Below, in pieces: positions 25,007-33,327 of a stretch of DNA of 64,000 nucleotides. This DNA comes from DATEPR01 sp963780635 (lineage in GTDB: Bacteria; Actinomycetota; Actinomycetes; Mycobacteriales; Pseudonocardiaceae). The notes under the pieces were generated by a model. That model was not told the DNA's origin. It saw only the letters and a list, made by a program, of their open reading frames with translations, and ran no database searches. The DNA is taken from positions 1-64,000 of the forward strand of contig CAWACW010000016.1 of assembly GCA_963780635.1 (NCBI GenBank). The letters run 5' to 3'. The translations under genes and the position numbers were made by a program. Each line of letters opens with the position of its first letter. The first letter of the stretch is position 1.

Positions 25007-26045
25007 CCTCGGGGAGGGTGCGACCACGAACCCGGTGAACTCGGGCCTCACCACGTCACAGGACGGCACCTCAGGTGCCGCCCCGAACGCTGGCGATCCC
25101 GTCACCCCGATGGCAGCCCACAACGGTGCGACCAATGGCTCGGCCGCTCGGGTCACCGGGGCTGTCGACGTGGGCGCGGCGGATGTCGTGGCTGCGAACG
25201 GCAACGGTGTTGTTGGGCGGCGTCGCTCGTTCGGGGCGGGCCAGCCTGACGGTGTGCTGCCGGGTGATCACCGGACCGCCGATGACGTCGAGGCCGGCAT
25301 CGTCGCTCTCTGGCGGCTGTACGGCAGCACTCACGATCTCGCGCTGCGCGACCGGCTGATGTTGCACTACGCGCCGCTGGTCAAGTACGTCGCAGGCCGG
25401 GTCGGTACCGGTCTGCCCGCGCACGTCGACGTCGCCGATCTCGTCCAGTCCGGCATCTTCGGGCTGGCCGACGCCATCGAGAAGTTCGAGCCGGAGCGTG
25501 GCCTCAAGTTCGAGACCTACGCGATGCAGCGCATTCGCGGCGCGATCCTGGACGAACTCCGCTCCCAGGACTGGGTGCCGCGCTCGGTGCGTGGGCGGGC
25601 CCGGGACGTCGAGCGCGCGCACGAGCGGTTGGGCAACCAGTTGCAGCGCACGCCGACCGACGCGGAGGTGGCCGCCGAACTGCAGATCGGCGTGCCGGAC
25701 CTCCGCGAGTTGTATGCGCAGTTCCAGCTGACCAGCGTGGTCGCCCTCGACGAGCTGATGGTCGCCGGACGTGGCGACGCCTCACTCGCCGAGACGCTGC
25801 CGGACGACGAGGCCGACGACCCCGTGGCCAGCCTTGTCGACCAGGACAATCGCCGCCAGCTTGCCGACGCCATCGCGCAGCTGGTCGAGCGCGACCGGGT
25901 CGTGGTCACCTTGTACTACTTCGAGAACCTGACCCTCGCCGAGATCGGCCGCGTCCTGGGCGTCACCGAGTCGCGTGTCTGCCAGCTGCACACCCGCGCC
26001 GTGCTCCGGCTGCGTACCAAGCTCGCCGGGCACGCGGACGGCTAG
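24978..26045 (+). CDS. whiG: WhiG/FliA-type sigma factor
   Basis: WhiG-class sigma factors commit aerial hyphae to sporulation; related FliA factors drive motility genes. Region 2 reads DLVQSGIFGLADAIEKFEPE...KFETYAMQRIRGAILDELR, then region 3 and a region 4 helix-turn-helix (TLAEIGRVLGVTESRVCQLH). The product has 355 residues with a low-complexity N-terminal extension of about 90 residues (Asn, Gly, Ala, Thr-rich) absent from typical members. The ATG at 24978 overlaps xerC by 29 bp; an internal ATG at 25110 is an alternative. Presence of xerC-whiG-rpsB order agrees with actinobacterial whiG rather than a motility sigma factor. Confidence 0.85.
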   Translation: MTEPTHGPDDLGEGATTNPVNSGLTTSQDGTSGAAPNAGDPVTPMAAHNGATNGSAARVTGAVDVGAADVVAANGNGVVGRRRSFGAGQPDGVLPGDHRTADDVEAGIVALWRLYGSTHDLALRDRLMLHYAPLVKYVAGRVGTGLPAHVDVADLVQSGIFGLADAIEKFEPERGLKFETYAMQRIRGAILDELRSQDWVPRSVRGRARDVERAHERLGNQLQRTPTDAEVAAELQIGVPDLRELYAQFQLTSVVALDELMVAGRGDASLAETLPDDEADDPVASLVDQDNRRQLADAIAQLVERDRVVVTLYYFENLTLAEIGRVLGVTESRVCQLHTRAVLRLRTKLAGHADG

Positions 26046-26083
26046 GAGCTGTCAGCAGCTCTGAGAGCTGCTGTCAGCAGCTC
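26046..26083. terminator. Bidirectional terminator between whiG and the M23 peptidase gene
   Basis: Overlapping inverted repeats GAGCTG...CAGCTC fill the gap between two converging genes: CAGCAGCTCT / AGAGCTGCTG (1-nt loop) and GAGCTGCTG / CAGCAGCTC (1-nt loop). It can fold from either strand. Confidence 0.7.
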
Positions 26084-26880
26084 TACGGCACACCCACCGG
26101 CCACGGCAGCAGCCGGACGTGCCCCAGGTCGAGCAGCCGGAGCGGATCCAGGTACACGTCCTGCCGGTGCACACCCCAGTGCAGGCACACCGTCGGCGCC
26201 GTCGCCGGGCAGCCAGGATGACCGCTGAGCAGCACGCCGATCACCTGGCCCCGGCGCACCTGCTGCCCCACGCGCACCGTCGGCCGGACCGGCTCGTAGG
26301 TGGTGCGTAAGCCGCTCGCGTGTTCGATCGACACCAGGCTCCGATCGGCCAGCCGACCGGCATACAGCACCAGCCCACTGCCCGCGGCCAGCACCGGCTC
26401 ACCTTCCCGACCGCCCAGATCGACACCGCGGTGGCCGGGGCCGTACGGCGTGCTCGGCGGCTGGAACGGCCGCAGCACCGGATGGGGTGGCGCCAGCGGC
26501 CAGTCGAACCGCTCGACCGGCCCTGGCACCGGCGACGGACCTATGGCCGCCGCCGTGCCCGGATCGAGTACCAGCACGGCCAGCAGGACGACCGCCGCCG
26601 CCAGCACCAGGCCGATCAGCGGCGCCCTCGGCGGCCGCGGCGACGCCACCACACAGCCCGGTGGCGCACCCCGGGATCGGGGCTGGGTGAGAGCAGCGCG
26701 CCAGGCCACGAGGCGGCCTGGCGACGTCCGGCCGGGGGCACGCGCAGGCATCGAGCAGGTCGCTTGCCCCGGGAGACCGGTAGCGGGCGACGGTTCGGCG
26801 GCGCCGGGCCCGGTGCGGGAGCGGCGCCGGCCGGGCCGCTCGGCGAGGGCGTGGATCGGCAGGCGGGGGGAGTTGTGCAT
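26083..26880 (-). CDS. M23 family metallopeptidase (LytM-like), membrane-anchored
   Basis: A 265-residue peptidase expected to act on peptidoglycan cross-links or to regulate such enzymes outside the membrane. After a basic, Pro/Arg-rich cytoplasmic part of about 90 residues comes one transmembrane segment (APLIGLVLAAAVVLLAVLVL). The M23 domain has HRGVDLGG (zinc His and Asp) and LHWGVH (HxH motif), so both metal-binding elements are intact. The ATG at 26880 is the last plausible start before the DnaA-box region; the frame is open far upstream. Convergent to whiG. Confidence 0.85.
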   Translation of the reverse strand: MHNSPRLPIHALAERPGRRRSRTGPGAAEPSPATGLPGQATCSMPARAPGRTSPGRLVAWRAALTQPRSRGAPPGCVVASPRPPRAPLIGLVLAAAVVLLAVLVLDPGTAAAIGPSPVPGPVERFDWPLAPPHPVLRPFQPPSTPYGPGHRGVDLGGREGEPVLAAGSGLVLYAGRLADRSLVSIEHASGLRTTYEPVRPTVRVGQQVRRGQVIGVLLSGHPGCPATAPTVCLHWGVHRQDVYLDPLRLLDLGHVRLLPWPVGVP

Positions 26881-26931
26881 GGGTCCACGGTCCCGGGACA
26901 GGGGCTGGTCCGCCGCCGGATGGTCCGGTTC

Positions 26932-26959
26932 TGTGGACAACTGGCGGGGCTGTGGACAA
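26932..26959 (-). promoter_or_regulatory. Pair of perfect DnaA boxes between the M23 gene and rpsB
   Basis: TGTGGACAA, the complement of TTGTCCACA, occurs at 26932-26940 and 26951-26959. The 19-bp spacing equals that of the pair at 20007, but the orientation is opposite. The site is between divergent genes and close to the likely rpsB promoter. Confidence 0.6.
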
Positions 26960-26997
26960 CCGGGGGCTACCGAAGGCGGCCCACCCCGGGTTTCGAG

Positions 26998-27210
26998 TAC
27001 ACTGGGTCCGCGCTCTGTTAATTCGGAGTGACTTCGCGTGCCAGTACATCCTCGCCAGTCTCGGGAGGAACGGCGTCCGGGCGGTCCCGACTTGTCGGGT
27101 TCCGGGAGCTGGTCTGGTACCAGGACGGCAGACCGACCCGGTCCGCCGTGACAACCGAATCGCGTGCCGGCCGGCCCGGTGCGCCCGAAAGACGAGGTGC
27201 GAACCCGGCC
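26998..27210 (+). promoter_or_regulatory. rpsB promoter and about 200-nt leader
   Basis: TACACT at 26998-27003 is a good -10 element; the -35 is not obvious. The resulting leader would be long. It contains GC-rich complementary segments (GGTCCCGACTTGTCGGGTTCC forms a small hairpin near 27090-27110), suggesting structure that could serve autoregulation of S2. No known leader family was recognised. Confidence 0.4.
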
Positions 27211-28077
27211 ATGGCCGTCGTCACCATGAAGCAAATGCTGGATTCCGGCGTGCACTTCGGGCACCAGACCCGACGCTGGAACCCGAAGATGAAGCGCTAC
27301 ATCCTCACCGAGCGCAACGGCATCTACATCATCGACCTGCAGCAGACGCTGTCCTACGTGGACCGCGCCTTCGAGTTCATCAAGGAGACGGTCGCGCATG
27401 GCGGCTCGATCCTGTTCGTGGGCACGAAGAAGCAGGCGCAGGAGGCCATCGCGAACGAGGCCCTGCGGGTGAACATGCCCTACGTCAACCAGCGCTGGCT
27501 GGGCGGCATGCTGACCAACTTCTCCACGGTGCACAAGCGCCTCCAGCGCCTGAAGGAACTGGAGTCGATGGAGCAGACCGGCGGCTTCCAGGGTCTCACC
27601 AAGAAGGAGATCCTGATGCTGACCCGTGAGAAGGACAAGCTGGCCAAGACGCTGGGCGGCATCCGCGACATGCAGAAGGTGCCCAGCGCGGTGTGGATCG
27701 TGGACACCAAGAAGGAACACATCGCGGTCGGCGAGGCGCGCAAGCTGGGTATCCCGGTGGTCGCGATCCTCGACACCAACTGCGACCCCGACGAGGTCGA
27801 CTACCCGATCCCGGGCAACGACGACGCGATCCGCTCCGCCGCGCTGCTGACCAAGGTCGTCGCCGAGGCGGCCGCCGCCGGTCTGATGGCGCGCGCGGGT
27901 GGCCGCTCCACCGCTGCCGACGGTGACGACAAGCCGGACCCGGGCATCGCGACCGACGAGCCGCTGGCCGAGTGGGAGAAGGAGCTGCTGGTCCGCGCCG
28001 ACGCGAGCACCGGCGAAGCCGACCAGCCCCCGGCTGCCCCGGCCGAGCCGACTGCCCCGGCCGAGCCGACTGTCTGA
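27211..28077 (+). CDS. rpsB: 30S ribosomal protein S2
   Basis: The 288-residue S2 starts MAVVTMKQMLDSGVHFGHQTRRWNP-type sequence and contains WLGGMLTNFSTV and PVVAILDTNCDPDEVDYPIPGNDDAIRS. The C-terminal tail is acidic and Ala/Pro-rich with a duplicated APAEPT unit. It precedes tsf by 50 bp in the usual rpsB-tsf operon. The frame is open upstream but the ATG at 27211 is the family start. Confidence 0.97.
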   Translation: MAVVTMKQMLDSGVHFGHQTRRWNPKMKRYILTERNGIYIIDLQQTLSYVDRAFEFIKETVAHGGSILFVGTKKQAQEAIANEALRVNMPYVNQRWLGGMLTNFSTVHKRLQRLKELESMEQTGGFQGLTKKEILMLTREKDKLAKTLGGIRDMQKVPSAVWIVDTKKEHIAVGEARKLGIPVVAILDTNCDPDEVDYPIPGNDDAIRSAALLTKVVAEAAAAGLMARAGGRSTAADGDDKPDPGIATDEPLAEWEKELLVRADASTGEADQPPAAPAEPTAPAEPTV

Positions 28078-28127
28078 GCACCCCAGCTACCGAACGCGCG
28101 TACCGCGGAAGGAACGGACAACGCACG

Positions 28128-28943
28128 ATGGCGAACTACACCACGGCCGACGTCAAGCGGCTGCGGGAACTCACCGGGTCCGGAATGATGGACGTCAAGA
28201 AGGCCCTGGACGAGTCCGACGGTGACTTCGACAAGGCAATCGAGATCCTGCGCATCAAGGGCGCCAAGGATGTCGGCAAGCGCGCCGAGCGCACCACGGC
28301 CAACGGCCTGGTCGCGGCCGATGGCGGCGTCTTGGTCGAGCTGAGCTGCGAGACCGACTTCGTCGCCAAGAACGAGGAGTTCCAGCAGCTGGCCGCCCAG
28401 ATCGTCGAGGTGGCCAAGCAGGTTCGGCCGGCCGACGAGAAGGAACTGCTGGACGCTGCCTTCGGCGGCAGCACGGTCGGCGAGGCGATCGCCGCCATGT
28501 CGGCGAAGATCGGCGAGAAGCTGGAGCTGCGCCGGGTCGTGATCTTCGACGGCCCCGTGAGCACCTACCTGCACCGCCGCTCCTCGGACCTGCCGCCCGC
28601 CGTTGGCGTGCTGGTCGAGTTCACCGGTGGCAACGAGGAGGCCGCGCGCAACGTGGCCATGCATATCGCTGCCATGAAGCCGAAGTACGTGAACCGGGAC
28701 GAGGTCCCCGAGGATCTCGTCGCGAACGAGCGGCGCATCGCCGAGGAGACCGCCCGCGAAGAGGGCAAGCCGGAGCAGGCACTGCCGAAGATCATCGAAG
28801 GCAGGGTCAACGGCTTCTTCAAGGACGTCGTGCTGATCGATCAGCCGTCCGTGCAGGAGTCGAAGAAAACCGTCAAGGCCGTGCTCGACGAGGCCGGCGT
28901 GACCGTGACGCGGTTCGCCCGCTTCGAGGTCGGGCAGGCCTGA
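28128..28943 (+). CDS. tsf: Translation elongation factor Ts
   Basis: EF-Ts recycles EF-Tu by nucleotide exchange. The 271-residue protein contains the UBA-like N-terminus (LRELTGSGMMDVKKALDES) and the TDFVAKN contact motif that displaces Mg from EF-Tu, then two core subdomains. GGAAGGAACGG precedes the ATG. A strong hairpin follows. Confidence 0.97.
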   Translation: MANYTTADVKRLRELTGSGMMDVKKALDESDGDFDKAIEILRIKGAKDVGKRAERTTANGLVAADGGVLVELSCETDFVAKNEEFQQLAAQIVEVAKQVRPADEKELLDAAFGGSTVGEAIAAMSAKIGEKLELRRVVIFDGPVSTYLHRRSSDLPPAVGVLVEFTGGNEEAARNVAMHIAAMKPKYVNRDEVPEDLVANERRIAEETAREEGKPEQALPKIIEGRVNGFFKDVVLIDQPSVQESKKTVKAVLDEAGVTVTRFARFEVGQA

Positions 28944-28977
28944 GCCTGGGCACGCGACAGGCTGGGTGTCATGGCTG

Positions 28978-29026
28978 ACGGCGGGGTCGTGCGGTGGAGT
29001 GAGATGCTCCTCGCCGACCCCGCCGT
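28978..29026 (+). terminator. Hairpin terminator after tsf
   Basis: Perfect 12-bp inverted repeat ACGGCGGGGTCG / CGACCCCGCCGT with a 25-nt loop, 35 bp after the tsf stop. It separates rpsB-tsf from pyrH-frr. The long loop makes it less typical than a compact terminator. Confidence 0.6.
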
Positions 29027-29096
29027 TGCCATACCCACACCCGGCAGGGCCTCGTCAGGCAGCATCACCCGATCAGCACACGAGTGAGGAGTCGCC

Positions 29097-29891
29097 GTGA
29101 CCGCAGCGGAGCAACGGACCGACAAGGCGGCCGAGACGGACCTGCCCGTTCGCGATGGTGAGCGCGGTGGCTATCGGCGCGTGTTGTTGAAACTGGGCGG
29201 TGAGATGTTCGGCGGCGGCGGCCTGGGAGTCGACCCGGACGTCGTGCACGCCGTCGCGAGCCAGATCGCCGAGGTGGTGCGCAGCGGCGTGCAGGTGGCC
29301 GTGGTGATCGGCGGCGGCAACTTCTTCCGCGGCGCGGAACTGTCGCAGCGCGGCATGGACCGCGACCGCGCCGACTACATGAGCATGCTCGGCACCGTGA
29401 TGAACTGCCTCGCGCTGCAGGACTTCCTGGAGAAGCAGGGTCTGCCGACGCGCGTGCAGACCGCGATCACGATGGGCCAGGTCGCCGAGCCCTACATTCC
29501 CCGGCGGGCCGAACGGCACCTGGAGAAGGGCCGCGTCGTCATCTTCGGCGCCGGCACCGGCATGCCGTACTTCTCCACCGACACGGCCGCCGCCCAGCGC
29601 GCGCTGGAAATCGGCTGCGACGTGGTCCTGATGGCGAAGGCGGTGGACGGCGTCTACACCGCCGACCCGCGCACCGACCCGACCGCCACCATGTTCGAAC
29701 AGATCACCCACCGGGAAGCGCTGGAACGCGGTCTGAAGGTGGCCGACGCGACCGCGTTCAGCCTGTGCATGGACAACGAGATGCCGATGATCGTGTTCAA
29801 CCTTCTCACCGAGGGGAACATCATGCGTGCGGTCCGTGGTGAGAAGATCGGCACGTTCGTCGGTACTCCCGGCCAACACCCCCACGCCTAG
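29097..29891 (+). CDS. pyrH: Uridylate kinase
   Basis: PyrH phosphorylates UMP to UDP. The 264-residue protein has the amino-acid-kinase fold with LLKLGGEMFGGG at the ATP site, VVIGGGNFFRG, and KAVDGVYTADPRTDP. A GTG start follows GTGAGGAG. An N-terminal extension of about 25 residues before the core is common in actinobacteria. Confidence 0.96.
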   Translation: MTAAEQRTDKAAETDLPVRDGERGGYRRVLLKLGGEMFGGGGLGVDPDVVHAVASQIAEVVRSGVQVAVVIGGGNFFRGAELSQRGMDRDRADYMSMLGTVMNCLALQDFLEKQGLPTRVQTAITMGQVAEPYIPRRAERHLEKGRVVIFGAGTGMPYFSTDTAAAQRALEIGCDVVLMAKAVDGVYTADPRTDPTATMFEQITHREALERGLKVADATAFSLCMDNEMPMIVFNLLTEGNIMRAVRGEKIGTFVGTPGQHPHA

Positions 29892-29921
29892 CCCGGCCCG
29901 GCAGCACACCAAGGAGCAGTC

Positions 29922-30479
29922 GTGATCGACGAAACTCTTTTCGACGCCGAGGAGAAGATGGAAAAGGCGGTGTCCGTCGCGAAGGAGGAGCTGGCCACGG
30001 TGCGCACGGGCCGCGCGACTCCCGGCATGTTCGGGCGGATCCACGTCGACTACTACGGGTCGGCGACACCGCTCAACCAGATGGCCGCGATCAACATCCC
30101 GGAAGCCAGGATGGCGATCATCAAGCCGTTCGACGTCAGCCAGCTGGCCAGCATCGAGAAGTCCATCCGGGACTCCGATCTCGGCGTGAACCCGGGCAAC
30201 GACGGCACGATCATCCGCGTGGTGTTCCCGCAGCTGTCCGAGGAGCGCCGCAAGGACATGGTGAAGCTGGTGAAGAACAAGGGCGAGGACGCCAAGGTCT
30301 CCATCCGCAACGTGCGCCGGAAGGCCAAAGAGGAGCTCGACCGCATCCAGAAGGACGGCGAGGCCGGTGAGGACGACGTCGTGCGCGCGGAGAAGGAGCT
30401 CCAGAACGTGACCGACCGGTACACCGCCCAGATCGACGAACTGGTCAAGCACAAGGAAGCCGAGTTGCTGGAGGTCTGA
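29922..30479 (+). CDS. frr: Ribosome recycling factor
   Basis: A 185-residue RRF that splits post-termination ribosomes with EF-G. Signature sequences are VRTGRATPGMF, NPGNDGTIIRVVFPQLSEERRKDMVKLVK and RNVRRKAKEEL. GTG start behind AAGGAG. Its last base pair group overlaps an ATG at 30479 that opens the putative native start of cdsA (see that entry). Confidence 0.97.
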   Translation: MIDETLFDAEEKMEKAVSVAKEELATVRTGRATPGMFGRIHVDYYGSATPLNQMAAINIPEARMAIIKPFDVSQLASIEKSIRDSDLGVNPGNDGTIIRVVFPQLSEERRKDMVKLVKNKGEDAKVSIRNVRRKAKEELDRIQKDGEAGEDDVVRAEKELQNVTDRYTAQIDELVKHKEAELLEV

Positions 30480-30655
30480 TGACCTCCGATCAGCCGGTCC
30501 GAGCCGCCGACGAACGTCCAGCCCACCCAGTGGCCGACCAGAGCCCACCGCCCGAGCCGCCGCGCAGCGATCCGTCCGGTGCTGAGCAACGGTCGCAGGC
30601 GCCGGGTAGCGATGGGTCCGGCGCTGCCGCGCACCGATTCGTCCGCGGCCGATGA
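30479..30655 (+). CDS. Short frame at frr/cdsA junction, probably the displaced N-terminus of CdsA
   Basis: ATG at 30479 overlaps the frr stop (TGATG) and opens a 58-codon frame rich in Pro, Ser, Asp and Glu ending at 30655. Its composition equals the hydrophilic N-terminal region usual in actinobacterial CdsA, and the cdsA frame downstream continues with similar sequence (ADESPAPDPTPAAEPP). The two frames differ by one base, so this is likely one gene split by an indel between about 30579 and 30650. A genuine separate small gene is less likely. Confidence 0.45.
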   Translation: MTSDQPVRAADERPAHPVADQSPPPEPPRSDPSGAEQRSQAPGSDGSGAAAHRFVRGR

Positions 30656-31511
30656 GTCGCCCGCGCCGGACCCCACGCCCGCCGCCGAGCCGCCGACCAC
30701 GTCGCGGGCCGGCCGGAACCTGTGGGCCGCGATCGGCGTCGGTCTGGGCATGGGCGCGCTCGTGCTGGTGGCGCTGCTGACGGTCCGCCAGCTGTTCATC
30801 GGCGTGATCGCGATCGCGATCTTCATCGGCACGATCGAGCTGGCCGGGGCGCTGCGCCGGTCGGTGGGCATCCAGGTGGCACTGGTGCCGGTGCTGGTCG
30901 GTGGCCAGGCGATGCTGTGGTTGTCGTGGCCGTTGGGCCGCGACGGAGTGCTGGGCTCGTTCGTGGTGACGGTGCTGCTGTGCCTGGTGTGGCGGTTCCG
31001 CGGCGGTGCCGACGGCTACCTGCGCGACGTCAGCGCCTCCATTTTCACGGCGGCCTACGTGCCGCTGTTCGCGTCGTTCGCCGCGCTGCTGGTCGAGCCG
31101 CAGGACGGCACCGCGCGCGTGTTGTGCTTCCTCATCGCCGTGGTCTGCTCGGACACCGGCGGCTACGCGGCGGGTGTGCTGTTCGGCAAGCATCCGATGG
31201 CACCGACGATCAGCCCGAAGAAGTCCTGGGAGGGCTTCGCCGGGTCGCTGCTGGTCGGCATGGTCGGTGGCGCGCTGTCGGTGCAACTGCTGCTGCACCA
31301 CCACTGGTGGCTGGGGGTGCCGTTCGGTGCCGCGCTGGTGGTCTGCGCGACCGGTGGTGACCTGGTCGAGTCGCTGATCAAGCGTGACCTGGGGATCAAG
31401 GACATGGGCAACCTGCTGCCCGGCCACGGTGGCCTGATGGACCGGCTGGACTCGCTGCTGCCGTCGGCGGTCGCGTCGTGGCTGCTGCTCACGGTGTTGG
31501 TGCCGATCTGA
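30579..31511 (+). CDS. cdsA: Phosphatidate cytidylyltransferase
   Basis: CdsA makes CDP-diacylglycerol for phospholipid synthesis. The membrane protein has about eight helices and the C-terminal family signature seen here as SPKKSWEGFAGS and then DLVESLIKRDLGIKDMGNLLPGHGGLMDRLDS. GTG at 30579 is the first standard start in this frame but has no clear ribosome binding site. The real start may be the ATG at 30479 in another frame, with a one-base indel between. The enzyme domain itself (from about 30715) is complete. Confidence 0.9.
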   Translation: MLSNGRRRRVAMGPALPRTDSSAADESPAPDPTPAAEPPTTSRAGRNLWAAIGVGLGMGALVLVALLTVRQLFIGVIAIAIFIGTIELAGALRRSVGIQVALVPVLVGGQAMLWLSWPLGRDGVLGSFVVTVLLCLVWRFRGGADGYLRDVSASIFTAAYVPLFASFAALLVEPQDGTARVLCFLIAVVCSDTGGYAAGVLFGKHPMAPTISPKKSWEGFAGSLLVGMVGGALSVQLLLHHHWWLGVPFGAALVVCATGGDLVESLIKRDLGIKDMGNLLPGHGGLMDRLDSLLPSAVASWLLLTVLVPI

Positions 31512-32221
31512 CCGGGGAGGTCCTGCCGAGCCCGAACATCTGGCGCTGGCCGGACGTCTACGAACTGGAGAACCGCGCCCAGGACCCCGAGGGCGTCGTG
31601 TGGGACGTACTGCGCGCGCAGTGCGACTGGGCAGCGCTGGACGTGGTGGACGTCGGCTGTGGCGACGGGTTCCATCTGCCGGTCTTCGCGGCGACCGCAC
31701 GCGGTGTCATCGGCGTGGAACCGCATCCGCCGCTGGTGCGCCGAGCCCGCGACCGGGTCGCGGGCCTGACGAACGTGCGGGTTGTGGCGGGCAGCGCGGA
31801 ACGGCTGCCGCTGCCCGACCGCAGCGCGGACGTCGTGCACGCGCGGACCGCGTACTTCTTCGGCCGCGGCGCGGAACCGGGCATCGGCGAGGCGGAGCGG
31901 GTGCTGCGGCCGGGTGGTGCGCTCACGATCGTCGACCTCGACGTCACCTACCCGCCCTACGGCGACTGGATGCGCGCGGACCTGCATCGCTACGACCCGG
32001 TCGACGTGGAACGGTTCTTCGGCGAACTCGGCTTCAGCTGCCACAAAGTGGTCACGCAGTGGCGATTCGAGCACCGGGCCGACCTGGAGGCCGTGCTGGG
32101 GATCGAGTTCTCCGCACGAGTGGCCGGGCGGGCCATCGCGGCCACGCCCGGCCTGACCGTGTCGGTCGGTTATCGGGTGCACGTGCGGCGGAAACCCGCC
32201 CGGCTGGTGCTGCCCGGCTAG
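31478..32221 (+). CDS. Class I SAM-dependent methyltransferase
   Basis: A protein of about 240 residues with motif I VDVGCGDGFHLPVFA, the acidic residue of motif II in IGVEPHP, and RVLRPGGALTIVDLDV after the fourth strand. The substrate is unknown. The start is unclear: GTG at 31478 overlaps cdsA by 34 bp, whereas family-like sequence (PSPNIWRWPDVYELENRA) begins at about 31523 behind GGGGAGG without a standard start codon at good spacing. It is likely co-transcribed with cdsA. Confidence 0.75.
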   Translation: MAAAHGVGADLTGEVLPSPNIWRWPDVYELENRAQDPEGVVWDVLRAQCDWAALDVVDVGCGDGFHLPVFAATARGVIGVEPHPPLVRRARDRVAGLTNVRVVAGSAERLPLPDRSADVVHARTAYFFGRGAEPGIGEAERVLRPGGALTIVDLDVTYPPYGDWMRADLHRYDPVDVERFFGELGFSCHKVVTQWRFEHRADLEAVLGIEFSARVAGRAIAATPGLTVSVGYRVHVRRKPARLVLPG

Positions 32222-32407
32222 CTCCGATGCCGCGAAATCAAGGGCTGAGGTTCGTTGTCAAGCTGGTCACAGACGCCAGGACAAGCTGTCGACGACCACT
32301 GGATGTCGACTGCCGGACCGGTGATCGACACCCGGTGATGTCGATGCGCTCGCCGAGGCCCCTTGAGATCGCCACCGGATCCTTGACCACGTGGCGTTGC
32401 CACTGGC

Positions 32408-33211
32408 TCACGCGCTCGGCGGCGCGTCCTCGACGGGACCGTCGGCCTGCTCGGTGCCCGCGTCGGCCAGCATCAGGTACAGCTGCCGCCGGGCCTCGAC
32501 GAGGATCTTCGCGGCCCGTGTACGCATGTCCGAGTTGCCGGTCGCCTGCAGCTGCATCGCCGCGGACATCAGCGTTGACAGCGCTTCGCGCAGCGCCACG
32601 TCGTCCGGGTCGACGTCGTCGGCCGCCTGGTCCCACGGCGGCGTGCCGGACTCCTGCTTGGCGGCCTCGGTCCTGCCTTCCTCGGTCAGCGCGTACAGCC
32701 GCTTGCCGGACGTGTTGTCCTGGTCGGTCGTGACCAGGCCCTCGTCGGAGAGCAGTTGCAGCGTGGGGTAGACCGAGCCGGGGCTCGGCCGCCACCAGCC
32801 GTGGCTGCGCTCGGTGATCTGCTGGATGATTTCGTAACCGTGCATCGGCTTCTCGACCAGCAGCATCAGGACGGCTGCGCGCACGTTGCCACGCCGGGCC
32901 CTGCCCCTGCCGCCGTGACCGCCGCGGCCGTGCCCCCGCCGACCGCCGCCCCTGCCGCCGAACCCGAAGCCGGGGCCGAAACCCTGTCCTGGGCCGAAGC
33001 CTGGTCCGAAACCCGGCTGTGGTGGCGTCGGCGGGAAGACCCCGCGGAACTCGGGGCCGCCGGGCGCGAAACCGGGGGCCTCGCCGGGCGGGAACGGCCC
33101 GTCGAAGTCACCGTGGGTCGCGTTGAAGTGGTCGTGCAGGTGCTCGTGCAGGTGTGCGCGGAGAGCCCGCCTCGGGTCGTGCCTGCCACCTGGTTCGAAT
33201 GGGTGTCGCAT
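32408..33211 (-). CDS. PadR family transcriptional regulator with Gly/Pro-rich N-terminal region
   Basis: The DNA-binding part is PadR-type: VRAAVLMLLVEKPMHGYEI, SPGSVYPTLQLLSDEGLV and KRLYALTEEGR form the winged helix, followed by a C-terminal dimerisation helix. The N-terminal 105 residues are unusual: His/Asp-rich, then GFGPGFGPGQGFGPGF-type repeats and a Gly/Arg/His stretch, probably disordered. The start at 33211 follows GAAGGGGGAG. Palindromes upstream suggest autoregulation. PadR proteins usually repress a neighbouring exporter or detoxification gene, but none is adjacent here. Confidence 0.85.
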   Translation of the reverse strand: MRHPFEPGGRHDPRRALRAHLHEHLHDHFNATHGDFDGPFPPGEAPGFAPGGPEFRGVFPPTPPQPGFGPGFGPGQGFGPGFGFGGRGGGRRGHGRGGHGGRGRARRGNVRAAVLMLLVEKPMHGYEIIQQITERSHGWWRPSPGSVYPTLQLLSDEGLVTTDQDNTSGKRLYALTEEGRTEAAKQESGTPPWDQAADDVDPDDVALREALSTLMSAAMQLQATGNSDMRTRAAKILVEARRQLYLMLADAGTEQADGPVEDAPPSA

Positions 33212-33235
33212 GATGTCTCCCCCTTCTAGGAACTA

Positions 33236-33275
33236 TCGCAACGCCGTTAACGATATATCGGAACCTATCGCGATG
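33236..33275 (-). promoter_or_regulatory. Candidate PadR operator
   Basis: Just upstream of the padR start lie CGATATATCG (33251-33260, perfect palindrome) and TATCGCGAT (33266-33274), plus TATCG at 33234-33238. AT-rich TATCG/CGATA elements stand out in this GC-rich genome and resemble PadR-type operators. The site overlaps the likely padR promoter. Confidence 0.45.
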
Positions 33276-33312
33276 CAACGTCCGAGGTGTGTGGGCAGTC
33301 GCGGCGGCGTGG

Positions 33313-33318
33313 GACAAT
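33313..33318 (+). promoter_or_regulatory. Candidate -10 element for rlmN
   Basis: GACAAT ends 9 bp before the ATG at 33328, implying a leaderless or nearly leaderless transcript. Confidence 0.4.
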
Positions 33319-33327
33319 GGAGTCACC

